Source of the DNA: Desulfonatronum thiosulfatophilum
GTDB lineage: Bacteria; Desulfobacterota; Desulfovibrionia; Desulfovibrionales; Desulfonatronaceae
DNA length: 64,000 bases
Direction: 5' to 3'
Assembly: GCF_900104215.1 (NCBI RefSeq)
Contig: NZ_FMXO01000012.1
Coordinates: 62,001 to 126,000 of the forward strand
The notes beneath the pieces were generated by a model. The model was not told where the DNA came from, did not search any database, and saw only the letters and a list, made by a program, of their open reading frames with translations. The position numbers were made by a program, and so were the translations under genes. Position 1 is the first letter of the stretch, and every line of letters starts with the position of its first letter. Below are positions 34,735 to 45,053 of this stretch, one piece after another.

Positions 34735-37700
34735 ATGATGAAACAGAGACATAAATTTTGGAGGTGGATTGCAGGGATCATCCTGCTCTTGATCTTCATG
34801 CAGTCGGCGGTATCCGCCGATGAGCAAAGCGGGATTGGGTTGCCGTCCTTTGGCTATGAAATGTTTGTCAAACACGGTTCGATCATGCTGCTCATCGACG
34901 AGCACACCGGGGCGATCATCGATGCCAACGAGGCGGCATCGGACTTTTACGGGTACTCTCGAGAGCGGCTGAGAACAATGTCGATCCAGCAGATCAACAT
35001 GTTCTCACCAGAAGAGATCCGCATGGAGATGGAAGCTGCCGTCCGTCAGGAGCGAAACTATTTCGTTTTCGAACATCGGCTGGCGGATGGACAAACCCGT
35101 ACGGTTGAAGTGACTTCCTGGCCGATCGAGTTTGGAGAAGAAACAGTTCTCTTCTCCATCGTGCAGGATGTCACCGCGGAAACGATTCTTGCGCAAGCCG
35201 TGGAGCGGCAAACACGCATCTTTATGTGGGTGCTGGCTCTGGCCTTTGGCGTTCTTTTAATGATAATCTGCTGGCTCATACATGTTTCACGGCGTCGGAA
35301 ACAGGTGGCGAAGGCCCTGGATGCTCAGGTCGGCTATTTGAACACCGTCATCAACTCCCTGGACTACCCTTTCTACGTCGTCAACGCACGCACCTACACC
35401 GTAGAGCTCGCCAATCAGGCCGCCATGGCCGCGGGCATGCTCCTTGAAGGCAAGACCTGCCATTCATTGGCCCATAATTCTGATGTTCCTTGTCAGGGCA
35501 TGGAGCGTCCTTGCCCGGTGCTGATCGTCAAGCAAACCGGAAAACCAACGGCCGTGGAACATCTCCACTACGATCAACAGGGCAATGCCCGTGTCGTGGA
35601 CGTGCATGCCCACCCGGTGTTCAATGATTTGGGAGAGGTCGTCCAGGTGATCCAATACGACATGGACGTCACGGATCGGAAAAGTGCCGAGCTTGCCTTG
35701 CAGGAAAGCCAGGAGCGGCTGTACCTGGCGACCAGCGGCACGGGCATCGGGATCTGGGATTATTCGGTCAAAGACGGACACCTCGAATGGGATGATCAGA
35801 TGCTTGTACTGTACGGAGAGCAACGAAGTGCTTTCTCCGGTTCTCTTGAGGATTGGCGAAGGCATGTTCATCCCGATGACGTGGAACGCACGATGGAGCT
35901 TCTCGATTCCGCGTTGAGCCACGACACGACCTTTACCACGGAATTCCGGATCATCCGCGGAGAAACCGCACCGAAAAATGAGCAGGATGAGAATGTCCGC
36001 TACCTTGTCGGTTCCGGCCTGGTTCGCAGGGACGCTCAGGGGAATGCGATTCGGGCCGTAGGCATCAACTACGACATAACCGAGCATCGGCAAGCGCAAG
36101 CGGAATTGGAGCGCAGCAATCGACAACTCGAAGAATCCATTGAACAAACCAAGCACATGGCCGTGGCCGCCCAGGCGGCCAACGTGGCCAAAAGCCAATT
36201 CCTGGCGAACATGAGTCATGAGATCAGAACCCCCATGAACGGCGTGATCGGCATGACCGGGCTGCTGCTGGATACGGAACTGACGGAAGAGCAGCGTACT
36301 TTCGCGGAAGGAATCAGAACCAGCGGAGAAAGCCTGCTGTTGCTGATCAACGACATCCTGGATCTTTCAAAGGTTGAGGCTGACAAGCTGAGTCTGGAGG
36401 AACTGGATTTTGACCTGCGCAAGATCATGAACGAGACAGCTGAACTTCTGGCGCGCAGGGCCGCCGAGAAAGGATTGGAGATGAATTGCCGGATCTCCGA
36501 AGAAATTCCGGAACATCTTCGGGGGGATCCCACCCGGTTGCGTCAGATACTGCTGAATCTCTGGGGCAATGCCATCAAGTTCACCTCCGTCGGCGAGGTG
36601 GAGACTACGGTCGTTCTGGAGCGAAAGCTGAAAGAACGTTATTTGCTCCGTTTTGCGGTCAAAGACACCGGCATCGGGATTCCCGGGGAAATGCTTCCCG
36701 CGATATTCGATCCCTTTCATCAGGTGGATGCCTCCACTACCCGCAACTATGGCGGCACCGGCCTGGGGTTGCCAATCTCCAAGCGGCTGGTGGAAATGAT
36801 GGGCGGAACCATGGAGGCGGAGAGCACTCTCGGTCAGGGGAGCACGTTCAGTTTTACCATTATTTTGGGTGAAGCGGCTTCCACGCGAATGGCTCACGAG
36901 GAATTCGGCAGCAAGAGCAGGGAACCGAAGATCGCTTCGCTTCGGCCATTATTGGAAATGGGTTCCGGCCAGATGAAAACGCGAATCCTGCTGGCCGAGG
37001 ACAACCAGGTCAATCAGCTTGTTGCCCTGAAGATCCTGGAACGCCTGGGTTACCGGACGGATGTCGCGGTCAACGGCCGGGAGGCTCTCGATGCACTGGC
37101 AAAACAGCCTTATGATCTGGTGCTCATGGATCTCCAGATGCCGGTTATGGATGGAATCGAGGCCGTGAAGCGCATCCGGAAGATTGAAAAAGAGAAGCAT
37201 GGGCGGGGAAACAACGCGGTGGATTCGCCGCGGGATCGTCAGGTCCTTCATCCGAACAACATCGGCATTCCGGTCATTGCCCTGACCGCGCATGCGATGC
37301 AGGGTGATCGGGAAATCTGCATCCAGGCCGGGATGAACGATTACCTGACCAAACCTCTTCATCCGACAACATTGGCGCACATGCTGAACAAATGGTTGGC
37401 GCGTCCTGAAATTTTGAAAGACGTAGAACAACCGGGTGTTTCAACTGATATTGTTGAACCGAATCCTGCCGATCCCGATGCTCGGAGGGACCGTCCCGCA
37501 TTGGGTGCCGTTGTCTTTAACCGAAGGGACCTGCTGTATCGAATCGACCATGATCTCGAGTTGGCACGCAAAATGACCAAAATCTTTCTTGCTGACGTTC
37601 CCGGACAGTTGAGCAACCTGCACAAGGCCATTCAAGGAAGCGATGCCGCATCAGTCAGGAAAATCGCCCATAAACTGAAGGGAAGTGCGCAGAGCATGGG

Positions 37701-37884
37701 ATGCACCGGATTGGGCCAAATCGCGGACAAGCTGGAACATGTCGCGGATAATGGCAATATCTCACAGGCGGCGGGATTGTTGCCGGAAATGGAAGCCTGT
37801 TTCACCCAGGTCAGGGAAGTGTTGCAAACAGAGTTTACCCGAGGAAAGCCCGTTTCTGATCAGTTTTCTGAACAGAAATCATAA
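34735..37884 (+). CDS. Membrane hybrid sensor histidine kinase (PAS-HisKA-HATPase-REC-Hpt)
   Basis: About 1049 residues. A signal/anchor helix (about 10-28) precedes a PAS-like domain (about 45-155). A membrane helix at about 170-195 follows, then two more PAS domains (about 210-330 and 335-460). HisKA has [16 protein letters not shown], and HATPase has KDTGIGIP and GGTGLGLPI. The receiver domain (about 755-890) has [15 protein letters not shown]-terminal Hpt domain carries the phosphorelay His in [14 protein letters not shown]. Output must go to a separate response regulator. The gene is followed after 12 bases by a site-2 protease gene, so they are probably co-transcribed. ATG 34735 or 34738 is possible. 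Confidence 0.9.
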   Translation: MMKQRHKFWRWIAGIILLLIFMQSAVSADEQSGIGLPSFGYEMFVKHGSIMLLIDEHTGAIIDANEAASDFYGYSRERLRTMSIQQINMFSPEEIRMEMEAAVRQERNYFVFEHRLADGQTRTVEVTSWPIEFGEETVLFSIVQDVTAETILAQAVERQTRIFMWVLALAFGVLLMIICWLIHVSRRRKQVAKALDAQVGYLNTVINSLDYPFYVVNARTYTVELANQAAMAAGMLLEGKTCHSLAHNSDVPCQGMERPCPVLIVKQTGKPTAVEHLHYDQQGNARVVDVHAHPVFNDLGEVVQVIQYDMDVTDRKSAELALQESQERLYLATSGTGIGIWDYSVKDGHLEWDDQMLVLYGEQRSAFSGSLEDWRRHVHPDDVERTMELLDSALSHDTTFTTEFRIIRGETAPKNEQDENVRYLVGSGLVRRDAQGNAIRAVGINYDITEHRQAQAELERSNRQLEESIEQTKHMAVAAQAANVAKSQFLANMSHEIRTPMNGVIGMTGLLLDTELTEEQRTFAEGIRTSGESLLLLINDILDLSKVEADKLSLEELDFDLRKIMNETAELLARRAAEKGLEMNCRISEEIPEHLRGDPTRLRQILLNLWGNAIKFTSVGEVETTVVLERKLKERYLLRFAVKDTGIGIPGEMLPAIFDPFHQVDASTTRNYGGTGLGLPISKRLVEMMGGTMEAESTLGQGSTFSFTIILGEAASTRMAHEEFGSKSREPKIASLRPLLEMGSGQMKTRILLAEDNQVNQLVALKILERLGYRTDVAVNGREALDALAKQPYDLVLMDLQMPVMDGIEAVKRIRKIEKEKHGRGNNAVDSPRDRQVLHPNNIGIPVIALTAHAMQGDREICIQAGMNDYLTKPLHPTTLAHMLNKWLARPEILKDVEQPGVSTDIVEPNPADPDARRDRPALGAVVFNRRDLLYRIDHDLELARKMTKIFLADVPGQLSNLHKAIQGSDAASVRKIAHKLKGSAQSMGCTGLGQIADKLEHVADNGNISQAAGLLPEMEACFTQVREVLQTEFTRGKPVSDQFSEQKS

Positions 37885-37896
37885 GGAAGGTGTCTC

Positions 37897-39039
37897 ATGT
37901 TTGGAAAAAGTATCAAGCTGTTCAAGGTATTCGGCTTTCAGTTCAAGGTTGATCCCAGCTGGATCATCATTGCCGCCCTGGTAACATGGTCTCTGGCCGT
38001 GGGATTTTTTCCGCACGTCATCGAGGGCCTGCAGCCGCTGGATTATTGGAAGCTGGCCATAGTCGGAGCCTTGGGGCTGTTTTTTTCGATTCTGTTCCAC
38101 GAGTTCTGGCATTCCATGGTCGCGCGACGGTTCGGGGTGGAGGTCAGCGGGATCACGCTTTTTATTTTCGGCGGCGTGGCTGAGATGCCTCAAGAACCGA
38201 AGACGCCGAAAAGTGAATTCTGGATCGCCATTGCCGGTCCCGCGGCCAGCCTGTTTCTGGCGCTGGTGTTCTACCTGATCTACGATTTCGGCTTCCGGTT
38301 CGGCATGGACGAGGCCGTGAGCAGCGTGTTCATGTACGTGGCGCTGATCAATCTGATTCTGGCGATTTTCAACCTCATCCCGGCATTTCCCATGGACGGG
38401 GGGCGGATCCTGCGCTCCGCGCTCTGGAGCATCAAGAAGGATCAACGCTGGGCCACCAAAATTTCCACCAATTTCGGCATGGTCTTCGGGCTCGTGCTGA
38501 TCGGCCTCGGACTGCTGAACATCCTTACCGGGAACATCGTCGGCGGGCTCTGGTACTCCCTGATCGGCATGTTCATCCGCTATGCGGCCCGGAATTCCTA
38601 TCAGCAGCTGGCCGTGAAGCACGCTTTGGCCGGCGAGCAGGTCCGGACCCTGATGAAACCTCCGGTGACCATTCCCAGCTCCATATCCTTGCAGGAAATG
38701 GTGGAAGACTACGTTTATCGTTATCATCACAAGTTTTTTCCGGTACAGGACGGGAAGGATCGCGTTGAAGGATGCATCACCACGAAACAGGTCGGGGAAT
38801 TGGGAAAAGAGGAATGGCCGCGGACACAGGTCCGGGAGATCATGATTCCCTGTTCCGTGAGCAACAGCGTGGGACCGGACGAGGACGTGGCCGACGTGCT
38901 GCGGACCATGAACGCCACTGGCCTGAGCCGGATGATGGTCATGGAAAACGAACGGTTGCTGGGAATCATCTCCCTGAAGGACATCCTGGGCTATTTGACC
39001 GCCCGGATGGAACTGCAAGGTGATCGTGGCTTGGAATGA
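37897..39039 (+). CDS. Site-2 protease family (M50) with C-terminal CBS pair
   Basis: 380 residues. The zinc motif HEFWH lies at about residue 68 within a membrane helix, and the second motif NLIPAFPMDGGRIL at about 160 supplies the Asp ligand. About six membrane helices end near residue 230. Two CBS domains follow (MKPPVTIPSSISLQ near 250, IMIPCSVSNSVGPDEDVADVL near 310). CBS modules in such proteases are thought to sense adenine nucleotides. A good AAGGAAGG precedes the ATG. It lies directly after a hybrid kinase, so it may take part in regulated intramembrane proteolysis; the substrate is unknown. Confidence 0.9.
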   Translation: MFGKSIKLFKVFGFQFKVDPSWIIIAALVTWSLAVGFFPHVIEGLQPLDYWKLAIVGALGLFFSILFHEFWHSMVARRFGVEVSGITLFIFGGVAEMPQEPKTPKSEFWIAIAGPAASLFLALVFYLIYDFGFRFGMDEAVSSVFMYVALINLILAIFNLIPAFPMDGGRILRSALWSIKKDQRWATKISTNFGMVFGLVLIGLGLLNILTGNIVGGLWYSLIGMFIRYAARNSYQQLAVKHALAGEQVRTLMKPPVTIPSSISLQEMVEDYVYRYHHKFFPVQDGKDRVEGCITTKQVGELGKEEWPRTQVREIMIPCSVSNSVGPDEDVADVLRTMNATGLSRMMVMENERLLGIISLKDILGYLTARMELQGDRGLE

Positions 39040-39075
39040 TGGCTCGTTCGAGATTCACATGCTGGATAGTAAAAT

Positions 39076-39105
39076 GAATTGAACCGCCCGTTTCGCTCAA
39101 GGCGC
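39076..39105 (+). repeat. Dispersed 30-base extragenic repeat, copy 1
   Basis: GAATTGAACCGCCCGTTTCG followed by CTCAAGGCGC. It matches 28 of 30 positions of the copy at 54128-54157. Both copies lie within about 50 bases after a plus-strand stop codon and before a minus-strand gene. Confidence 0.65.
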
Positions 39106-39271
39106 CAGGAAAAAATATCTGGAAAGCAGGGAAAATGCTGTTTTCAAATGGTTTGCCTTCCATCGTGCTGCATGAACGTACGGGCGATCCATAGGTCAGA
39201 ACTCATGGATAACGGTTAAACAGAATGTGCTGAACAGTTACCGGATGACCCGAATTATTGCTGGTTGCCTT

Positions 39272-39526
39272 TCAACGACTGCGCAGGGTTTCGATCAACT
39301 CCGCCTTGGTCAGGCCGGAAATGCGCGGGATGCCCAGTTCCTTGGCCCTTTGGTATAATTCCTTCTTCGTTCTGTCCTCGTAGCGGGAGGCCGCGCCGCC
39401 GCGTTTGCCTGCTTCAGAGCGCGGAGTGTTCGCGATTCGGGCTGCCTTCTCTTTGCCCATACCCTGGGCCCGCAGTTTTTCGTATTGTGCATCGTCCTTG
39501 ATTTGTGGACCATGGTCTTTTGCCAT
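39272..39526 (-). CDS. Small protein with Rho_N/SAP-like C-terminal motif
   Basis: 84 residues from ATG 39526, with GAGGAG upstream. The N-terminal half is charged (YEKLRAQGMGKEKAARIANTP). The C-terminal 35 residues (KKELYQRAKELGIPRISGLT, then KAELIETLR) have the Rho termination factor N-like, nucleic-acid-binding helical pattern. A closely similar segment ends the second Ku protein at 45834-46811. Relatives are small stress-associated proteins. It may bind DNA or RNA, which is inference. Confidence 0.8.
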   Translation of the reverse strand: MAKDHGPQIKDDAQYEKLRAQGMGKEKAARIANTPRSEAGKRGGAASRYEDRTKKELYQRAKELGIPRISGLTKAELIETLRSR

Positions 39527-39585
39527 TTTAAACTCCTCTCCATCCTCTTGGACTGGGGCGAATATGTTTTTAGATTTTTCACGTT

Positions 39586-40440
39586 TCACCCGTTGACAAC
39601 AGCACCGCCGTTGGGGTGAAGCGTCTGGCCGCTGATGTAGGATGAATCCTCGCATGCCAGGAACAGAAAGCAAGTCGCGACTTCGTATGGTTCTCCCGGG
39701 CGCTGCATTGGAACGCTTTGGCCGTGTTTCGAAGTTTTTTCCTCGGTGAAGCTGGCCGGGATCAACGGAGTCCAGATAGGACCAGGAGCCACGGCATTGA
39801 CCCGGATGCCTTTCCCGATCAGGCTCGAGGAGAGGGAGCGGGTAAACGCCAGGATTGCGCCCTTGGTGCAGGCGTAATCGATAAGTTTCGGATGCCCCTG
39901 GTAGGCGACGATGGACGTGTCGTTAACGATGGTCGCCCCTTCCTTGAGGTGGGGCAGGGCCGCCTTGGTCAGGTAGAACATCGAGAAAATATTCGTTCGG
40001 AATGTTTTCTCCATCTGCTCGTCGCTGATGTCGAGCAGACTGTCGCACAGGTGCTGCTCCGCGGCGTTGTTGATCAGGATGTCCAGCTTGCCGAGCTCGT
40101 TGACCGTCTTTTCTACAGCGTTTCTGCAAAAATCCGGATCGCCGACATCTCCGGCCAGAAGAATGCATTTTTGGCCAATTTTTTCAATTTTTTCAAAGGT
40201 CTCTCGCGCGTCCTGGTGTTCGTCCAGGTAGGCCACGGCAACGTCGCAACCCTCCTTGGCAAACAGAATGGCGGTTGCACGCCCGATGCCGCTGTCGCCT
40301 CCGGTGATCAGCGCAACCTTTCCCTTGAGTTTGTCGCTGGGTCGATAGTCCGGGTTTTCATCCCGCGGCAAGGGATCCATCTCATGCCGCACTCCGGGTT
40401 GCTTCTCCTGTTTCTGTTTGGGCATGCCTTCACTGTTCAT
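39586..40440 (-). CDS. Short-chain dehydrogenase/reductase (YhxC/YghA-like)
   Basis: 284 residues from ATG 40440, which has a strong AAGGAGGATA upstream. The Rossmann motif TGGDSGIGRA lies near residue 52, the NNAAEQ motif follows, and the active-site YxxxK is YACTKGA. The N-terminal extension of about 40 residues rich in Lys, Gln and Pro is typical of the stress-linked SDR group represented by YghA. It reduces carbonyls with NAD(P)H; the substrate is unknown. It sits among oxidative-stress and DNA-repair genes. Confidence 0.88.
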   Translation of the reverse strand: MNSEGMPKQKQEKQPGVRHEMDPLPRDENPDYRPSDKLKGKVALITGGDSGIGRATAILFAKEGCDVAVAYLDEHQDARETFEKIEKIGQKCILLAGDVGDPDFCRNAVEKTVNELGKLDILINNAAEQHLCDSLLDISDEQMEKTFRTNIFSMFYLTKAALPHLKEGATIVNDTSIVAYQGHPKLIDYACTKGAILAFTRSLSSSLIGKGIRVNAVAPGPIWTPLIPASFTEEKTSKHGQSVPMQRPGEPYEVATCFLFLACEDSSYISGQTLHPNGGAVVNG

Positions 40441-40575
40441 CGTTATCCTCCTTGAGAAAATGTGTTCGTGCCCTCCCATTCCCGACGCGAGCCAAGGTCT
40501 GAAATCCTGAATACCCATTGGGGTCTGGAAACCCGGGCTGCTTTCGCGGGCACTGGAATCATGAAAGGTCGTTGT

Positions 40576-41757
40576 TCAGGGTTTCAAAAGCACCTTGACC
40601 ACCCCGTCCCATTTCTTCTGGAACATCTCGTACCCCCTGGGACCCTCGTCCAACGGCAGGGTGTGGGTGGCGAGATGATTCACTCCGAGCGGGTCTTTCC
40701 CATCCGTTACGTAGGGCATGATGTCGTCAATCCAGCGTTTGACGTTGGCCTGGCCCATGCGCAACTGGATCTGCTTGTCGAACAGTTTCAGCATGGGCAA
40801 CGGATCCGCTGCCCCGCCATACACGCCGACCACGGAAACGGTCCCGCCGCGGCGCACCGTGTCGATGCTCGCGGACAGTGCGCTCAACCTGTCGACGCCG
40901 GTCTTTTTCATCATTGCTTCAGACAAGGCGCTGGGCAGCAGGGAGGTGATCTGGTGGGCCAGTTTTCCCACCGGAGCCCCATGCGCCTCCATGCCCACGG
41001 CGTCGATCACGGAATCCGGTCCGCGTCCGGAAGTCATCTCCCTGAGGGATTCGGCGATATCCTTGTGATCGTTGAGATTAACGACCTCCACAAAATGCCG
41101 GCGCGCCATTTTCAATCTCTGCGGAATCAGGTCCACGCCGATCACCCGTGCTCCTCGCAACCTGGCAATCCGGGCGCACATTTGGCCGATGGGCCCCAGG
41201 CCGAAAACGACTGCTGTGCCGTTCTTCGGAATGTTGGCGTATTCGACCGCCTGCCAGGCGGTCGGCAAGACGTCCGCCAGGTAAATGAACGTTTCATCTG
41301 GAGGACCTTCAGGGACCTTGATCGGGCCGTAGTGGGCCTGGGGAACACGCAGGTATTCGGCCTGGCCGCCGGCCACCTGGCCATAGAGCTTGGAATATCC
41401 GAATATCGAGCCCCCTGTGCCATGGGAGCGAACCTGGGTCGTTTCGCATTGCGATTGCAGTCCGTCGCTGCACATGAAACAGCTGCCGCAGCTGATGTTG
41501 AAGGGAATGACCACCCGGTCGCCGGGTTTGATGTGCGAGACCCCTTTGCCGACCTCTTCCACAATGCCCATGGGTTCGTGGCCCATGATGTCGCCCGGGG
41601 TCATGAACGCCCCAAGAACTTCGTAGAGATGCAGATCCGACCCGCAAATCGCCGTGGTTGTGACCCGAATGACGGCATCCGTCTCCTCAAGAATTTTCGG
41701 ATCAGGTACGTTTTCCACCCGTATGTCGCGCTTGCCGTGCCAAACCAACGCTTTCAT
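40576..41757 (-). CDS. Zinc-dependent alcohol dehydrogenase (formaldehyde-dehydrogenase-like)
   Basis: 393 residues from ATG 41757 with GGGAGG upstream. Catalytic zinc ligands are visible (ICGSDLHLY, MGHEPMG). The structural zinc loop is CGSCFMCSDGLQSQC. The NAD-binding GLGPIGQMCARIARL lies near residue 195. The overall length and the YACTD-free layout fit the class III/formaldehyde dehydrogenase-like group often linked with stress genes. It oxidises an alcohol or aldehyde-thiol adduct; the substrate is not settled. It lies 135 bases upstream of the SDR on the same strand. Confidence 0.88.
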   Translation of the reverse strand: MKALVWHGKRDIRVENVPDPKILEETDAVIRVTTTAICGSDLHLYEVLGAFMTPGDIMGHEPMGIVEEVGKGVSHIKPGDRVVIPFNISCGSCFMCSDGLQSQCETTQVRSHGTGGSIFGYSKLYGQVAGGQAEYLRVPQAHYGPIKVPEGPPDETFIYLADVLPTAWQAVEYANIPKNGTAVVFGLGPIGQMCARIARLRGARVIGVDLIPQRLKMARRHFVEVVNLNDHKDIAESLREMTSGRGPDSVIDAVGMEAHGAPVGKLAHQITSLLPSALSEAMMKKTGVDRLSALSASIDTVRRGGTVSVVGVYGGAADPLPMLKLFDKQIQLRMGQANVKRWIDDIMPYVTDGKDPLGVNHLATHTLPLDEGPRGYEMFQKKWDGVVKVLLKP

Positions 41758-41830
41758 TTTTCCTCCCACTGATTGGCTTATATTTTTGAATTTAGTTGCT
41801 GGTGAATTTGTATGGAGAAGAGCAGTCGGC

Positions 41831-44389
41831 CTACGGCTCCACCTTTTTCTCCATGGATTTGGTTATGGATTGAGACGTGTTGAAGTAGTCCTCCCAGGGA
41901 TCGGTTCTGAGCCTGGCGAGTCGCTGCTCAATGTTGTCGATCCGATATTTGTCCGGCGCGGTTTGCGGAGTCAGCTCTTCCCAGCGCAACGGCGTGGATA
42001 TCGGAGCTCCGGTCTTGGCTCGGGTCGAATACGGAGCAATGCTGGTCGCTCCCCTTCCATTGCGCAGATAGTCGATGAAGATCTTCCCTTCCCGTTTCTT
42101 TTTGCTGACCGTGGCTACGAAACGATCCGGATACATCTTGGTCATGCGTAGAGCCGCATTGCGGGCAAATGCCTTGACCTCGTCCCACCCCGTCCGTCTG
42201 ACCAGGGGAACGACCACGTGAAAGCCTTTTCCCCCGGACGTCTTCAAAAAGCTCTTCAAGCCGATGGAGTCGAGAAAATCTCGCAGCAGCACAGTTCCTT
42301 CGACCACCTGCGCCAATTCGACATCCGGGGCCGGATCGAGATCCATGATTATCAGGTCGGGCTTTTCGATCTGGTCTTCACGGGCGTTCCAAGGGTGAAA
42401 CTCCAGCACCCCCAACTGGACCAGGCTGACAAGTCCATGAATGTCGTCGATCACGATGTACTTTTCCACGGATTTTTTTTCCTGAATCGGAATTTCCCGA
42501 ACATATTTCGGGAGGGATTCGGAAAAGTGCTTCTGATAGAAGCATTCCCGGCCTCTGCCCCGGGGGCAGCGCAGCAGGGACAAAGGGCGCCGGATCAGAT
42601 ACGGCAGGATGTGCTCGGAGATGCGCTGATAGTACCCGGCCAGGTCGGCCTTGGTGATTCCCAACTCGGGATAGTAGACGCGCTCGGCGTTGGTCAGACG
42701 GATCTGCTTTGGAGACGTTTTTGGGGGAGACGGACTTGTGGATGATTGTCCTTGCTCGAGTTGTTCCGGCTCGGAATTTTCGTCCAGTACGTCATGTCTG
42801 GGTCTTTGCGTTTCCCTGCGGATTTCCAGCGGCGATTTGTCCTCGCGCAGACCTTTGTAAGCGGGATGGCGCAGCAACTCTTCCCGGGTCCATCCGGTGA
42901 AGGACACCTCCGCGACCAGTTTCGGGTCAATCCAGTGAACATTGCGGGCTTCCGCGCCTTTTGGCGGATTGATGAACGGAGTATGTTTCCGCTCCAGGCC
43001 GGACATGCTTTTTTTCAGCGAAATCAGTTCCCGCTGGTTGAACCCCGTGCCGACCTTTCCGCAGTAACGAAAATTCTCCTCCTCGTCATAGACGCCTAGA
43101 AGCAGGGCGCCAAAAGCGACCCTGGAGCCCGCTGGTTCCGTGTACCCGCCGATGACGAATTCCTGGCGCTGCTGACACTTGATCTTGAGCCATCTCCGGG
43201 AACGCTTCTGCTGGTAGGGGCTCAGGCTGTCCTTGGAGATGATCCCTTCCAGAGCAATCCGGCAGGCATGCTCGTAAACCAGCGGTCCCGATCCCGCGAC
43301 ATGGTCGCTGAACCGGACAACCGAACCGGAAGGCATTTTGTCGAACAGTTTTCTCAACCGGTTTTTGCGCTCTTGGAGCGTGTTTTTCGAGAGGTCGTGA
43401 CCTTCACAATAGAGAAGGTCAAAGACGTAATAGAGCAGCGTGCCGGTTTTTTTTTCTCCCTCGAACGAGTTCTGCAAGGCCTGGAAGCTTGTGGTTCCGT
43501 CGGCCATCTGGATCACGACTTCTCCGTCAATGACGGCATCCGACACGGGAAATTCGGATAATGCATGGACCAGAGACAGCAGTCTGGAAGTCCAATCCTT
43601 GCCGTTGCGGCTGACCAGACGGATCGATCCCGGCTTTAGAAAGGCAATGATGCGATACCCGTCATACTTGATCTCATGAAACCACCGGTCGCCTTCGGGC
43701 GGGACATCGACCAGGGTCGGCAACTGAGGATGGACAGTGTCCGGCATGGCATCCGTGCGGGTGTTCTCCTGAGCGGTTGGGGTGACGGAGGGCGGATCGA
43801 TCTGCGCATGCTTCGGACCGGGCTCGGCATCGGCGGCGATCTGTTCCATGGACCTGCCGGTGGAAACGCTGCGGTCCATTTCGAGCAGTCCGTCTGGTGC
43901 AGCGTCGGCGTAAGCGTCTTTGGATTTGACAAAAAGCCAGTTCTTGTCGTTTTCCGCTTTCTGGCCGCCCATCTTGAACAAAAGCCATTTTCCGCGCAGC
44001 TTCTCGCCCTGGATTTCCAGATGCATCCGGCCTTTCCGGTAGTCCTCTTCCGGGTCTCCATCCGGGATCCATACCCCCTCGTCCCAGAGCATCACGGTGC
44101 CGCCCCCGTACTCATGTTTCGGTATGGTTCCCTCGAAGGCGCCGTACTCCAAAGGATGATCTTCCACATGCACCGCCAACCGCTTTTGGCCGGGATCAAG
44201 GCTAGGTCCCTTGGGCAGAGCCCAGCTTTTGAGAACTCCCCCGAGTTCAAGCCGCAGATCGTAATGCATCCGGCTGGCGGCATGCTTTTGAATCAGGAAA
44301 CGTCGTCCCGAAGGGGAACTTTCCTCTCTTCCCTCCGGTTCCGGAGTAACCTGGAAGTTTCTTTTGTTTTGATATTCCTTGAGTTTCAT
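41831..44389 (-). CDS. ligD: ATP-dependent DNA ligase LigD (3'-phosphoesterase, ligase, polymerase)
   Basis: 852 residues. Domain order is phosphoesterase, ligase, polymerase. The N-terminal 3'-phosphoesterase (about 25-150) has HYDLRLELGG and VHVEDHPLEYGAFEGTIP. The ligase (about 215-520) has the adenylation lysine in IKYDGYRI and motifs TSFQALQ and EGIISKD. The C-terminal primase-polymerase (about 565-840) has the metal-binding DLDPAPD. This is the complete three-activity enzyme of bacterial non-homologous end joining. ATG 44389 begins the homologous region; an upstream in-frame ATG at 44452 is less likely. The Ku genes lie divergently 660 bases away. Confidence 0.95.
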   Translation of the reverse strand: MKLKEYQNKRNFQVTPEPEGREESSPSGRRFLIQKHAASRMHYDLRLELGGVLKSWALPKGPSLDPGQKRLAVHVEDHPLEYGAFEGTIPKHEYGGGTVMLWDEGVWIPDGDPEEDYRKGRMHLEIQGEKLRGKWLLFKMGGQKAENDKNWLFVKSKDAYADAAPDGLLEMDRSVSTGRSMEQIAADAEPGPKHAQIDPPSVTPTAQENTRTDAMPDTVHPQLPTLVDVPPEGDRWFHEIKYDGYRIIAFLKPGSIRLVSRNGKDWTSRLLSLVHALSEFPVSDAVIDGEVVIQMADGTTSFQALQNSFEGEKKTGTLLYYVFDLLYCEGHDLSKNTLQERKNRLRKLFDKMPSGSVVRFSDHVAGSGPLVYEHACRIALEGIISKDSLSPYQQKRSRRWLKIKCQQRQEFVIGGYTEPAGSRVAFGALLLGVYDEEENFRYCGKVGTGFNQRELISLKKSMSGLERKHTPFINPPKGAEARNVHWIDPKLVAEVSFTGWTREELLRHPAYKGLREDKSPLEIRRETQRPRHDVLDENSEPEQLEQGQSSTSPSPPKTSPKQIRLTNAERVYYPELGITKADLAGYYQRISEHILPYLIRRPLSLLRCPRGRGRECFYQKHFSESLPKYVREIPIQEKKSVEKYIVIDDIHGLVSLVQLGVLEFHPWNAREDQIEKPDLIIMDLDPAPDVELAQVVEGTVLLRDFLDSIGLKSFLKTSGGKGFHVVVPLVRRTGWDEVKAFARNAALRMTKMYPDRFVATVSKKKREGKIFIDYLRNGRGATSIAPYSTRAKTGAPISTPLRWEELTPQTAPDKYRIDNIEQRLARLRTDPWEDYFNTSQSITKSMEKKVEP

Positions 44390-44813
44390 GCAGTTCGTTC
44401 CAAATCGTGAATTATTGACCTGCTCAAAGCAGGATTCGAGATATTTCTTCAACCCGGATCTGAGGCCCCGGCAATTCTTGTGAAGACAACATCACGTGAG
44501 AAACATTGTTTGGAAAGGGCTTTCAAATTTATATGGAGAATAGTCTGTATTTGATTCCATATGTTCTGGTATTTCCAATGGCAGGAGATTTTATTCAATG
44601 ATCCGGACGGAATGATGTGAATATTGCAGCTGTCCGGCGGTGAAAGAGTCGTTTGCCGCCTTCAACTTCTTCATGTCGCTCATGCCGGGCATGGCGCCTC
44701 ATGAAATACCTTCTTCCGGAGCAACCTGTACGCAATTTATCCCATTGCAAACGCGTGATCCGGGATAATACTGTGCTGTAATGCGGCATCTGGAAGAAAA
44801 AAGGACGGGATGA
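44390..44813. other. Divergent promoter region between ligD and the Ku operon
   Basis: About 420 bases without a supported gene. AT-rich in the middle, as expected for back-to-back promoters. No sigma-specific elements were recognised with confidence. A short inverted pair CATGCCGGGCATGG lies near 44683. Confidence 0.5.
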
Positions 44814-45053
44814 GTGGATGGCGACAAGGCTTTTATGATTCAAAAACGGCGAACACTGTATGCCTGGTGCTGGAAGGAGACGGAAACCTGCGCTTTCTGT
44901 TTCCAGGAGTACAGTTGTGAGTTGCAGTGCCGGTGCATGGAATGCGATGAGCCCGTTTGCCCCATGTGCGTGATGACAGGATCGAGCAAAACGCAGGTTT
45001 GTCCCTCTTGTCGTGGTGATTGCAAGGAAGAACCGGAGGCGGATCAGCCATGA
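44814..45053 (+). CDS. Small cysteine-rich zinc-finger-like protein leading the Ku operon
   Basis: 79 residues with 12 cysteines, most in CxxC pairs (CAFC, CPMC, CPSC), which suggests two or three zinc sites. It starts at GTG 44814 with AAAGGACGG upstream, although ATG 44835 is possible. Its stop overlaps the first Ku start (ATGA). No named family is recognised. Coupling to Ku suggests a part in DNA-end repair or its regulation. Confidence 0.7.
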   Translation: MDGDKAFMIQKRRTLYAWCWKETETCAFCFQEYSCELQCRCMECDEPVCPMCVMTGSSKTQVCPSCRGDCKEEPEADQP

